A stretch of 64,000 nucleotides of DNA, from contig JAIOAX010000021.1 of NCBI GenBank assembly GCA_019873645.1, forward strand, positions 1 to 64,000, given 5' to 3'. Positions 17,203 through 26,100 of this stretch are shown here, piece by piece. The position numbers and the translations under genes were made by a program. A model generated the notes under the pieces. The model had not been told where the DNA came from, ran no database searches, and saw nothing but the letters and a program-made list of their open reading frames with translations. The DNA is from Chloroflexota bacterium (lineage in GTDB: Bacteria; Chloroflexota; Anaerolineae; B4-G1; SLSP01). Within the stretch, counting starts at the first letter, position 1; each line of letters opens with the position of its first letter.

Positions 17203-20200
17203 TTAGTGATTGCGCATCACCAGCGGCAGGTAGATCTTTGTCAGTTCCCTGACTTTTACTTCATCCAGATAGAACGCGCCATGGCTGTCCGCAGGCATCC
17301 AGAAGCCATAGCCCCACATCTCGGTAAGGGTCAGGCCATCGTTGGGCGCGCCTTCCGCTTGCTGGGCGCTGCGGACGAAGCGATTGAAGGGCAGCGTCAC
17401 CTGCTTCCAGCCGGTGAAGTTGTCGGTGAATGTCGTCTCGAAGCGTTCCGGCGCTGTCGGCGCCTGATAGACGCGCACGTAGTCCACGAGCATGTTCTGC
17501 GGGAAGACCGAGGTCTCGTCCGGGTAGCCCGGCCAGTAGCCGCCGACCGCGACGTTCATAATCAAGAAGAAGGGATGATCGAAGACCCACGGTGCGCCGG
17601 CGGGAATCATGCTCTTTGTCAGTGTGAAGTACTGCGTGTCGTCAAGGTACCAGCGGATTTCGTCCGGCTCCCACTCGATGGCGTAGACGTGGTAGTCGTT
17701 GGTGAGCGGTTCGGTATAGGTGTACCCGCCGCCGATGCCGCTGCCGCCGGAGTACCCCGGCCCGTGGACGGTGCCGTGAACGATGTACGGCTCCTTGCCG
17801 ATGTTCTCCATGATGTCAATCTCGCCGGAGTTCGGCCAACCGACTTCGCTGAAGTTGTTGCCGAGCGACCAGAACGCCGGCCAGATACCCTGTCCGTAGG
17901 GGATCTTCAGCCGCGCTTCGGCGCGCCCGTACATGAAGTCGAACTTGCCCTTCGTCAGCAAGCGGGCCGAAGTATATGCACACGTACCGGGTTCGTTGGC
18001 CGGGGTGTACGCACACTGATATTCCGTGCCGGTGTATTTGGTCGCCGTGATGACCAGGACGCCGTTGCCGTTCAGCGCGGAGTTCTCGCGCTTGTCCGTG
18101 TAATACTCATACTCGGCGTTGCCCCAACCGTGTCCGCCGATGTCGTAACCCCACTTTGTCTGATCGGGTTCTGCGCCGGCCACGCCATCGAACTCATCCT
18201 GCCAGGTGAGAATCCAGCCCTCCGGCCCGGGATCGGGCGCCTTGTTATCAAGGATTTGTACAGTCATCGGCGTGCCGGTGTTCATCCCGTAGAACCAGAA
18301 ACTGAAGCCATCTTTGGCCGACCAATCCTGGCTGTTGCCGAAACTGCGGATGAAGCCGCCGCCCGATTGCTGAATGGCCTGGACGGCCTGCGCAGGCAGG
18401 TGATAGGTGACGCTGAGCACGGTGTTGACCGGGTCTTGTTCGGGTAGGGCCAGCGGCGAAGTGCTGGGAATCTCCTGCGCAGTCACGGTGACGCCGCCGG
18501 TCGGTACCAGATCGGCAGGCACGCCGCGCTCGAAGTCGTCAATCATCCCCGGTATGGGCACATCCTGCACGAAGACCGGCGCGGTGGTACGCCAACCGAG
18601 GGCGGCGCCGGTAGGATTCGAGAGGGCGATGGAGAACTGCTCGTTGCCCTCAACTTTGTGATCGTTCAACAGAGCCATCTGGATGGTCTTGACGGTCTCA
18701 CCCGGCGCAAACGTGAGCGTCCCCGTGACCGACGCGGTGTAATCGTGTCCGGCTTTGGCGGTTCCATCGGTAATTGCGTATTCCACCGTTGCTGTTGCGG
18801 TGTCGGTGCGATTGAGCATCACACGCACATTGACCGTATTGCCCTCCGACGCCGCGTAAGCGTAGGTGGAGAACTGCACACGCAGCGGCATGTCGCCCGG
18901 CTCGCGCTGGCCGTAGATTTCAACCTGATCCAGATAGAGCGTCTGTTGCCCCGTGCCGGCGGGCAGTCCGAAGGCGTAGCCCGACACCTCCGTCAGATTG
19001 AGGCCGTCGTTGGGCGCGTTGCCGGGTTGCCAGTCGGTGCGACGCTTGAAGATGGAGAAGGGCAGGTGGAACTGTTTCCAGCCGGTATAATCATCGGTGA
19101 TGCGGGTGTAGTAACGTTCCGCCGAATCACCGGTGGAACCCAGCGCCTGGTTGTCGAAGATTTCCACCTGGATCTGCTTGCCGGTGTTGTTGCCGTAGAG
19201 CCAGAAGCGCAGGCCGTCATACGCGCTCCAGTCCTGGCTCACCCATTCATTTTCATCGGCGAAGGCGTGGGTGAAGCCACCCCACGCGCCGATGTTATAC
19301 GTGGCGGCAAGAACGGCGTTGTCGGTCGGGAAGCCTGGAACCTGCGTGAGTGGTGTGGTCGCCGTCAGGATCGGCATATCGGCGGCGTTGCTCCCCCAGC
19401 GCGTCAGGCCGATTTCGTTGCCGAAGGCGGTGCGTCCATAAGGCAGACCAGCCTCGAAGTTCTCAACGAGTTGGATATCCCGCGGGGTATCGTTGTCCAG
19501 GATGGTCAACAGCGCCGGATTGTTCTTCCCGCCGAGCATGATGGTGCTGTTGCCGGGATTGGAAAGCTCCAGGTACACCGTTTCGGGCAACTCATAGTCA
19601 TTATCGTCGAGGATGGGGACACTAAAGGAGGTTTCGGTTTGTCCAGGCTGGAAGACGAGGTTGCCGCTGACAGAGATATAATCCGCATCGGCAGTCGCCG
19701 TGCCATCGCCGTCCAGCGTCTTGTAGGTGACGGTGACCGGATAGGCAGCGGCCGGACTGATCGCTACCGTGATGGTAGCTGCATTGGCACCCTCGGAGAC
19801 GGTGTAGGTCGGACTGGTGAAGTCTACTGTAGGTAACGGTGCCTCCTCCAGTCCACCAAATAGAGTGACCTGGTCTATGTAAACCGTACCGTTGGTACCG
19901 CTAGGCAGTGCGAGCGCGTAGGCCCATACCTCGGTGAGAGTGAGGCCATCGTTAGGTGCGCCACTGGGCTGCCAGGCATCGCGGAAGAACGCCCCCCAGG
20001 GGATACTGATGTGTCGCCAGCCGGTGCTCGTGTCGGCAAACTCGTAGGCGAAACGTTCCGCCGTGTCACCTGGACCGCTCTTGTTGTCACTGAGGATGAC
20101 ACGGAACGTCGCTCCGCCACCCAGACCCTTGAACCAGAAGCTCAGACCATCGTAGGCGCTCCAGTCTTCGGGCGCGAGGTTGTTGCCGGTGCCCGCGCCC

Positions 20201-20994
20201 CAACCGACGCTGGTGTAGGCGATGGCAAGCACGTGATTGCCCGTTAGCCCCGGCACGGTATCATCGGCAGAGGTAGTCGTGGCAATGCTGGTGCCTGAAC
20301 CGTAGTCACCGTACTGAAACCACGTTGAGGGTAAACCGGCCTCAAAATCGTCTACAAGATGTAGTTTGAATAGCGCCACCTGATCTATGTAAACCGTACC
20401 GTTGGTACCGCTAGGCAGTGCGAGCGCGTAGGCCCATACCTCGGTGAGAGTGAGGCCATCGTTAGGTGCGCCACTGGGCTGCCAGGCATCGCGGAAGAAC
20501 GCCCCCCAGGGGATACTGATGTGTCGCCAGCCGGTGCTCGTGTCGGCAAACTCGTAGGCGAAACGTTCCGCCGTGTCACCTGGACCGCTCTTGTTGTCAC
20601 TGAGGATGACACGGAACGTCGCTCCGCCACCCAGACCCTTGAACCAGAAGCTCAGACCATCGTAGGCGCTCCAGTCTTCGGGCGCGAGGTTGTTGCCGGT
20701 GCCCGCGCCCCAACCGACGCTGGTGTAGGCGATGGCAAGCACGTGATTGCCCGTTAGCCCCGGCACGGTATCATCGGCAGAGGTAGTCGTGGCAATGCTG
20801 GTGCCTGAACCGTAGTCACCGTACTGAAACCACGTTGAGGGTAAACCGGCCTCAAAATCGTCTATGATGTGTACCCTGGTCGTCGGTGCATTAGAAGACA
20901 AATTGCTTTTCGCGGCGGCCGGTGCGCCCAACGACAGTGCCAGCAAGGAAACCAATGTGAGAACACGTAGCCAATAAAAAAATTTGGTATTCAT
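17203..20994 (-). CDS. Secreted multi-domain GH16 beta-glucanase, catalytic domain nested in a CBM-like domain
   Basis: ATG 20994 with GGAGGAG is the start; upstream codons look non-coding. A signal peptide covers the first about 28 residues. Two almost identical CBM11-like domains follow (about 38-210 and 210-380; start DDFEAGLPSTWFQYG). Next come a Calx-beta domain (VDFTSPTYTVSEG), a third CBM-like domain, a second Calx-beta domain, and a fourth CBM-like domain that is split. The GH16 domain begins at LTWQDEFDG and ends at VRVYQ. Its catalytic motif EIDIME has Glu1058 and Glu1063. The protein ends KIYLPLVMRNH. GH16 enzymes cleave beta-1,3/1,4-glucans, laminarin or agar-type galactans; substrate here is unproven. 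It is the likely extracellular first step for the locus. Confidence 0.92.
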   Translation of the reverse strand: MNTKFFYWLRVLTLVSLLALSLGAPAAAKSNLSSNAPTTRVHIIDDFEAGLPSTWFQYGDYGSGTSIATTTSADDTVPGLTGNHVLAIAYTSVGWGAGTGNNLAPEDWSAYDGLSFWFKGLGGGATFRVILSDNKSGPGDTAERFAYEFADTSTGWRHISIPWGAFFRDAWQPSGAPNDGLTLTEVWAYALALPSGTNGTVYIDQVALFKLHLVDDFEAGLPSTWFQYGDYGSGTSIATTTSADDTVPGLTGNHVLAIAYTSVGWGAGTGNNLAPEDWSAYDGLSFWFKGLGGGATFRVILSDNKSGPGDTAERFAYEFADTSTGWRHISIPWGAFFRDAWQPSGAPNDGLTLTEVWAYALALPSGTNGTVYIDQVTLFGGLEEAPLPTVDFTSPTYTVSEGANAATITVAISPAAAYPVTVTYKTLDGDGTATADADYISVSGNLVFQPGQTETSFSVPILDDNDYELPETVYLELSNPGNSTIMLGGKNNPALLTILDNDTPRDIQLVENFEAGLPYGRTAFGNEIGLTRWGSNAADMPILTATTPLTQVPGFPTDNAVLAATYNIGAWGGFTHAFADENEWVSQDWSAYDGLRFWLYGNNTGKQIQVEIFDNQALGSTGDSAERYYTRITDDYTGWKQFHLPFSIFKRRTDWQPGNAPNDGLNLTEVSGYAFGLPAGTGQQTLYLDQVEIYGQREPGDMPLRVQFSTYAYAASEGNTVNVRVMLNRTDTATATVEYAITDGTAKAGHDYTASVTGTLTFAPGETVKTIQMALLNDHKVEGNEQFSIALSNPTGAALGWRTTAPVFVQDVPIPGMIDDFERGVPADLVPTGGVTVTAQEIPSTSPLALPEQDPVNTVLSVTYHLPAQAVQAIQQSGGGFIRSFGNSQDWSAKDGFSFWFYGMNTGTPMTVQILDNKAPDPGPEGWILTWQDEFDGVAGAEPDQTKWGYDIGGHGWGNAEYEYYTDKRENSALNGNGVLVITATKYTGTEYQCAYTPANEPGTCAYTSARLLTKGKFDFMYGRAEARLKIPYGQGIWPAFWSLGNNFSEVGWPNSGEIDIMENIGKEPYIVHGTVHGPGYSGGSGIGGGYTYTEPLTNDYHVYAIEWEPDEIRWYLDDTQYFTLTKSMIPAGAPWVFDHPFFLIMNVAVGGYWPGYPDETSVFPQNMLVDYVRVYQAPTAPERFETTFTDNFTGWKQVTLPFNRFVRSAQQAEGAPNDGLTLTEMWGYGFWMPADSHGAFYLDEVKVRELTKIYLPLVMRNH
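19873..20864. repeat. Two identical 482-bp direct repeats (510-bp period) in the GH16 gene
   Basis: Bases 19873-20354 and 20383-20864 appear identical over 482 bp, offset by 510. They encode two copies of the CBM11-like domain. No silent difference was seen, which implies a very recent duplication or gene conversion. Confidence 0.93.
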
Positions 20995-21574
20995 TTGACT
21001 CCTCCATTCAAAAACTGATTTAATTGAGTAAGATAGGGTAATCAATATGCGATATGGTATATGCTGCACCTCCTCAAGGGAATAGTGTTTGAATTTAGTT
21101 CATTAGGGATATTTGTGAGTCTACTGAAAAAACTAAAGATCTCAGCGCAGAGTCGCAGAGGGCGCAAAGATTTTTATGTAGGATTCAATAAAATTAAGTC
21201 TTTCGCGTTTCATTACTAATTTTATTGATATAAACTTGAATTTTTCTCGGCGTTCTTTGCGTCTCTGCGGTGAATTAGACTTTTTTCAGGAGAGTCATTT
21301 GTAGCTCGACAATGTTAGATGTGCTCTTTCACCACAGAGTGCACTGAGATCACTGAGTTTTCCTGTGTTTTCTCTGCGTCCTCAGTGGCCTCTGCGGTGA
21401 ATTTAACATTGTCGAGGTAGTAATACACATAATATCGCAGATGCTGAATAGTCCCCCAATCTTATCGGCCGCAAGTCAAAAATCCGTTAAAATCCGTTCA
21501 ATCCGTTGACACCTCCCACAGCCGCAGGTCAAAAATCCGTTAAGACACTCCCACGGCTACAGGTCAAAAATCCG
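20995..21574. repeat. Repeat-rich intergenic region upstream of GH16
   Basis: No gene was seen. Bases 21130-21420 carry several variants of a CTCTGCGxCTCTGCGGTGAA-type repeat, in both orientations. Bases 21465-21600 carry three spaced copies of a CAGGTCAAAAATCCGTTAA unit followed by AATCCGTTNAATCCGTTGAC decamers. The last copy runs into the LacI gene. The GH16 promoter must lie here but I cannot point to it. Confidence 0.7.
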
Positions 21575-22624
21575 TTAAAATCCATTCAATCCGTTGACAA
21601 CCTCTCGCGTTGCCGCCCCGCACGATTGACGGATGACCAGGCTGGTCTCCATCATAATCTGGCGTGGTGGGATGGGGCCGTTCTTGATGACCTCAAGCAG
21701 CAGTTCCACAGCTTTGATACCAAACTCGTGGATCGGTTGATGAACGGTGGTCAATTGAGGTTGGGCAATCATCGCCGGTGGCAGGTCATCGTAGCTGACA
21801 ATGGCGATGTCTTGGGGGACACGCAAACCGGCCTCATGGATGGCCCGCAGCGCGCCGAGCGCCATCGTATCCGAAGCAATAAAGACGGCTTCGGGTTTTT
21901 GGGGGAGCAAGCGCTGCATGGCCTGGTAGCCGCCGATTTCAGTGAAATAGCCTTCAACAATCAGGCTTTCATCTATCGGCAGGTTACAATCTTGTAACGC
22001 CTGACAATAACCAGCTTTGCGGTCAAGGGCAGCGGTCGTTTCCATCTCACCGGCAATCGTAGCGATCCGTTGATGCCCCAGTTTAACCAGGTGCATGACC
22101 CCCGTATAGGCCCCTGTTACATTATCCACGTCTACATAACTTACCTCGCCAGGATGGAAAGGTCGTCCTGCCACCACCACCGGCAAATTGCTGGTCAGCA
22201 AACGCATAATCAGATCATCCCCAATTTGCCCCGCCTGAACAACGACGCCATCCAGCAATCCTTTGCGCGAAAGGCGCGGATACAGTTTTTCCTCATCGGC
22301 TGCGGTTTGCAGGAGAAACAGCGCTAGGGTGTAATCATAATCATTACATGCCTGGGCGACCCCCTGCGTGAGACGGGGAAAGTAAGGGTCGTTGAACAAC
22401 ACTTCCGTGCGGCGTGGCAAGACCAATCCGATGACGCGCGATTGCTGCGAAGCCAGTGAACGGGCAACCGGATGGGGGCTATAGCCGGTTTCGGCGATAA
22501 CGCGCTGCACACGCTCGCGCACTTCGGGGCGCACATTGGGGCCGTTGTTGAGCACCCGTGAAGCAGTGGTACGGGAGACGCCGGCGCGTCGGGCAATTTC
22601 GTCCAGGGTCAGATTGTCAGGCAT
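21575..22624 (-). CDS. LacI family transcriptional regulator
   Basis: A 349-residue sugar-responsive repressor. The HTH is LTLDEIARRAGVSRTTASRVLN, followed by the hinge YSPHPVARSLASQQS and a periplasmic-binding-protein-like sensor domain (VIGLVLPRR, DGVVVQAGQ, FIASDTMALGAL, IVSYDDLPPAMIAQPQLTTVHQP). The sensor ligand is probably a sugar released by the neighbouring glycosidases. A perfect LacI-type palindrome and a good promoter lie directly upstream, so autoregulation is likely. The last residues NGLNGF and the TAA stop are written in the AATCCGTT repeat, so the C-terminus has been replaced or extended by repeat DNA. Confidence 0.95.
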   Translation of the reverse strand: MPDNLTLDEIARRAGVSRTTASRVLNNGPNVRPEVRERVQRVIAETGYSPHPVARSLASQQSRVIGLVLPRRTEVLFNDPYFPRLTQGVAQACNDYDYTLALFLLQTAADEEKLYPRLSRKGLLDGVVVQAGQIGDDLIMRLLTSNLPVVVAGRPFHPGEVSYVDVDNVTGAYTGVMHLVKLGHQRIATIAGEMETTAALDRKAGYCQALQDCNLPIDESLIVEGYFTEIGGYQAMQRLLPQKPEAVFIASDTMALGALRAIHEAGLRVPQDIAIVSYDDLPPAMIAQPQLTTVHQPIHEFGIKAVELLLEVIKNGPIPPRQIMMETSLVIRQSCGAATREVVNGLNGF

Positions 22625-22640
22625 TTTCCCTCCCCAAATT

Positions 22641-22656
22641 TTGGAAGCGCTTCCAA
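22641..22656. promoter_or_regulatory. LacI-family operator
   Basis: TTGGAAGCGCTTCCAA is a perfect 16-bp palindrome with the central CG typical of LacI-family operators. It lies between the -10 and the ATG of the LacI gene, where a bound repressor would block transcription. Confidence 0.8.
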
Positions 22657-22661
22657 GTCCT

Positions 22662-22691
22662 ACTATAGCACAAGTAGGGGGGATTTGTCAA
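22662..22691 (-). promoter_or_regulatory. Promoter of the LacI gene
   Basis: On the minus strand, TTGACA (22686-22691) and TATAGT (22662-22667) are 18 bp apart, with a TG just before the -10. The operator begins 5 bp downstream of the -10. Confidence 0.75.
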
Positions 22692-22820
22692 GAGGTTTTC
22701 GGGGCAAAAATCAGGTTCAACGGTTAAAATATCAGCCTGGGCAATAACCTTCTGGATCACGCTTTTGCGTCAGCAGTTAGCAGTCAGCAGATTGAGCAGA
22801 TTAAGCGGATTGAGAACAAG

Positions 22821-22952
22821 AAATCTGCTCAATCTGCTTAATCCGCTGACAAAAATTCCCCCTGATCACCTGGGCCGAAAAATACCGCGGCGTTTGTCGA
22901 AACAATGTAACCCGGCGTCCCGTGCTTACTGAACGGCAGCCGCATATTCGGC
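22821..22952 (-). pseudogene. Remnant of the 3' end of the radical SAM gene
   Basis: Bases 22821-22952 align without gaps to 42049-42180, at about 85% identity by eye. That source region covers the last codons of the PflX-like radical SAM gene plus its downstream repeat. The frame here reads AEYAAAVQ and then hits TAA where the intact gene continues. Nothing of the upstream gene remains. A functional role is unlikely. Confidence 0.8.
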
Positions 22953-23007
22953 GCGCGCCGCTGTGGCGGGGGCATTCGGCGCTGTTGGCGACGCCCCCAC
23001 TTAACGA

Positions 23008-23037
23008 AGAACCGGAGGATGTACATCCTCCGGTTCT
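23008..23037. terminator. Perfect 30-bp palindrome near the giant surface-protein gene end
   Basis: Two 15-base arms (AGAACCGGAGGATGT and its complement) form a hairpin 65 bp past the stop of the 2855-residue gene. The T-rich tail TGTTTTG is on the plus side, so it fits best as a plus-strand or bidirectional terminator. Confidence 0.6.
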
Positions 23038-23101
23038 GTTTTGTCGCATCGGTTCGGGTTCTGTGCGATACTGACCTGTGTAGTTTAGAGATAGCGCATC
23101 G

Positions 23102-26100
23102 TTAGTTATTCCTGAGGACCAGCGGCAAGAAGATAAAACACTCGCCCGCGTTGATCTTGATCACAACGTCGTCGGTATCCACTAAGCCGCCTGTATCGGT
23201 CACTGTGAGCGTGAACGTGAGCACGTCCGTACTTGAGGGCGCGGTGAACGTCGTCACGCTCACATCCGCCGTGAACGTGACGGGCGCGCCACCCGTCTGC
23301 CGCCAGAGATACGCTAGCGCGTCGCCGTCTGGGTCGGACGAGCCGGAGCCGTCGAGCGTGACTACCGCGCCCGCCTGCACGGTCTGATCGTCGCCCGCGT
23401 TGGCGGTGGGCGCGTGGTTGACCGGCTCGGCCTGCACGGTGATGACCACCTCGTCGGTGCCGGTGAGGCCGCCGGTGTCGGTGACGGTCAGCGTGAAGGT
23501 GAGCGCGCCCGCGCTCGCCGGTGCGGTGAACGTCGTCACGCTCACATTCGCCGTGAACGTGACGGGCGCGCCACCCGTCTGCCGCCAGAGATACGCCAGC
23601 GCATCGCCGTCCGGGTCGAACGAGCCAGACCCGTCGAGCGTAACTACCGCGCCCGTCTGCACGGTCTGATCGTCGCCCGCATTGGCGGTGGGCGCGTGGT
23701 TGACCGGCTGCGCCTGCACGGTGATGACCACCTCGTCGGCGCCGGTGAGGCCGCCGGTGTCGGTGACGGTCAGTGTGAAGGTGAGCGCGCCCGCGCTCGC
23801 CGGTGCGGTGAATGTCGTCACGCTCACATTCGCCGTGAACGTGACGGGCGCGCCGCCCGTCTGCCGCCAGAGATACGCCAGTGCATCCCCTTCTGGATCA
23901 TACGAACCGGACCCGTCAAGCGTGACTACCGCGCCCACGCTGACGGTCTGATCCGGCCCGGCGTCCGCTACCGGCGTCCGGTTGACCGGCAACGTGGTCA
24001 CGGTGATGGTGAACGTTTGTGTGACACGATTGTCTCCGTCGGTCACATGGAGCGCGACCGGATACTCTCCGACCGCTAACGGCGTGCCGGCGAGCGTGGC
24101 TGTGCGGCTGAAGTCCTGCGTCAGGCTGAGCCAGGTGGGCAACGTGGAAGCTGTGATGGTCAACACGCCGCTGGAGTCGGCATCATCTGCTATGACGGTG
24201 TGAGTGTAGGGGATGCCGACTGTGGCGGTGATTTTGGGCGCGTTGGTGAACTCCGGCGGGTCGTTATCTGCGCTGACGGCGACCATAACGGCGGCGGTAT
24301 CGGTGAATGTGCCATCGGAGATGATGTAGGTGAAGGTGGCGGTGTAAGCACTCAGGCTGTTGACCGGGGTGTAGGCGCACGTCGCCAGGAGGGTATCGCA
24401 ACCGGCGGTGCCGAACGCGGGTTGGGTCCAGGCAACCAGGGTCAGCGGGTCGCCGTCCAGGTCATCGTCGTTGTTCAGGACGGGGATGGCGACCGGCGTA
24501 TCTTCGTCTGTGGCAACCATGTCATCGGCGGCATGGGGTGGGTGTAGTGCGTCCTGGACGGTGATGGTGAAGGTCTGTGTTGCGCTGCTTCCCTCGTTGT
24601 CCTCGACGCGCAGCGTCACGCCATGCTCTCCGATGTCTTCCTGGAGCGGTTTCCCCACCAGCGTCGCCCGTCCGTTGTGGTAGTCGTAGAGCGTCAGCCA
24701 GGTCGGCGAGATCGGCGCGGTGATGGTGAGGGTGTTCGTCTCCACGTCAACGGCGATGATGCGGTAAACGTAGAATCTGCCTTCGAGCGCGTCGGTGGGC
24801 GGCGTGCTGACAAACTCCGGTGGGCTATTGGCGTCCACCGCGAGGACGAAGCCGTCTTCCGCCGTGGACGTGCCGTCGCCGACGGTGAGGGTGATGCTGG
24901 CCGTGCCGGATAGCCCCGCCGTTGGGGTGAGCGTGACGGTGCGCGTGATGCCGCTCCCGCCGAAGGTGATGTTGGTCAGAGGCACAAGGCTCTCATCCGA
25001 CGACGCTTTGTCCAGCGTCAGCAGGTCGAGCGGCGTGTCGGGGTCGTTGACAAAGAAAGGAACGGTGAGCGGCACGCCGTCGTCGGCGGCCTGGTTGCGC
25101 ACGTTGGAGATGAAGGGCGGGTCATCCATAGCCGCGACGGCGACGACGACGGTCGCCGTATCCTCCAACTCGCCGTCGGAAGCGACGTAGTCGAACGTGT
25201 CGGTGTAGGCGGCGGTGCGGTTGGCCGGCGTGTAGATGACGACATCCCCGCTGATGACGGCGCTGCCGTAGAGCGGCGAGCTGACATGGGCGATGAACAA
25301 CGCGCTGTCAGGATCGCTGTCGTTTGCCAGGACCGGAATGCCACGCGGCGTGCGTTCGTCCGTCGCGGCGGTGTCGTCTCTGGCGACGGGCGGGTCGTTG
25401 ACCGCCGCAACAGTAACGGTGAATGTCTGAATCGCCGCCGCGCCGAAACTGTCCACCGCGCGCAGCGTGACGGGATGATCGCCCACATCCCCGGCCAGGG
25501 GACGCCCGGACAGGACGGCGTGCCCGTCGCCATAGTCAACGAGGCGCAGCCACAGCGGTCGCACCGGCGCGGCAATGCTCAAGGCATCGCCGTCGCCGTC
25601 TACTGCACGGATCGCATAGGTATAGTCAATGTCCTCAAATGCCGTGGTGATCGGCGCGGTGTCGAACACGGGCGCGGTGTTGGGGATCACGGTCAGCAGA
25701 AAACTATCAGCAGCGGCGGCATGGCCGTCGCCGACGGTCACCGTGATGAACGCCGCGCCGGACAACGCCGCCGTGGGGGTGATGACGACCGTGCGCGCGG
25801 CGCCGCTCCCGCCGAAGGCGATGGCATTCAACGGCGTGAGCGCCGGGTTCGACGTGGCTTTGTGGAGCGTCAGCGTGTCGAGGGGCGTGTCCGCATCGTT
25901 CACGGTGAAAGCGATCGGAGCGGTGGCCACGCCCTGGCGGGTCTGCCGGTCGGCGATGTCGGAGATGGTGGGGGGATCGTTGATAGCCGCGACGGCGACC
26001 GTGACGTTGGCCGTATCGGTGAGCGCGCCGTCGGAAATGGTGTAGGTGAAGGTATCGGTGTAGGATGCTGTCCGGTTGGTGGGCGTGTAGACGACGACGC

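Noticed and set aside
20521-20757. Repeated 78-codon plus ORF in the GH16 gene, also at 20011
   Set aside because: It is an antisense shadow repeated only because the CBM segment is duplicated.
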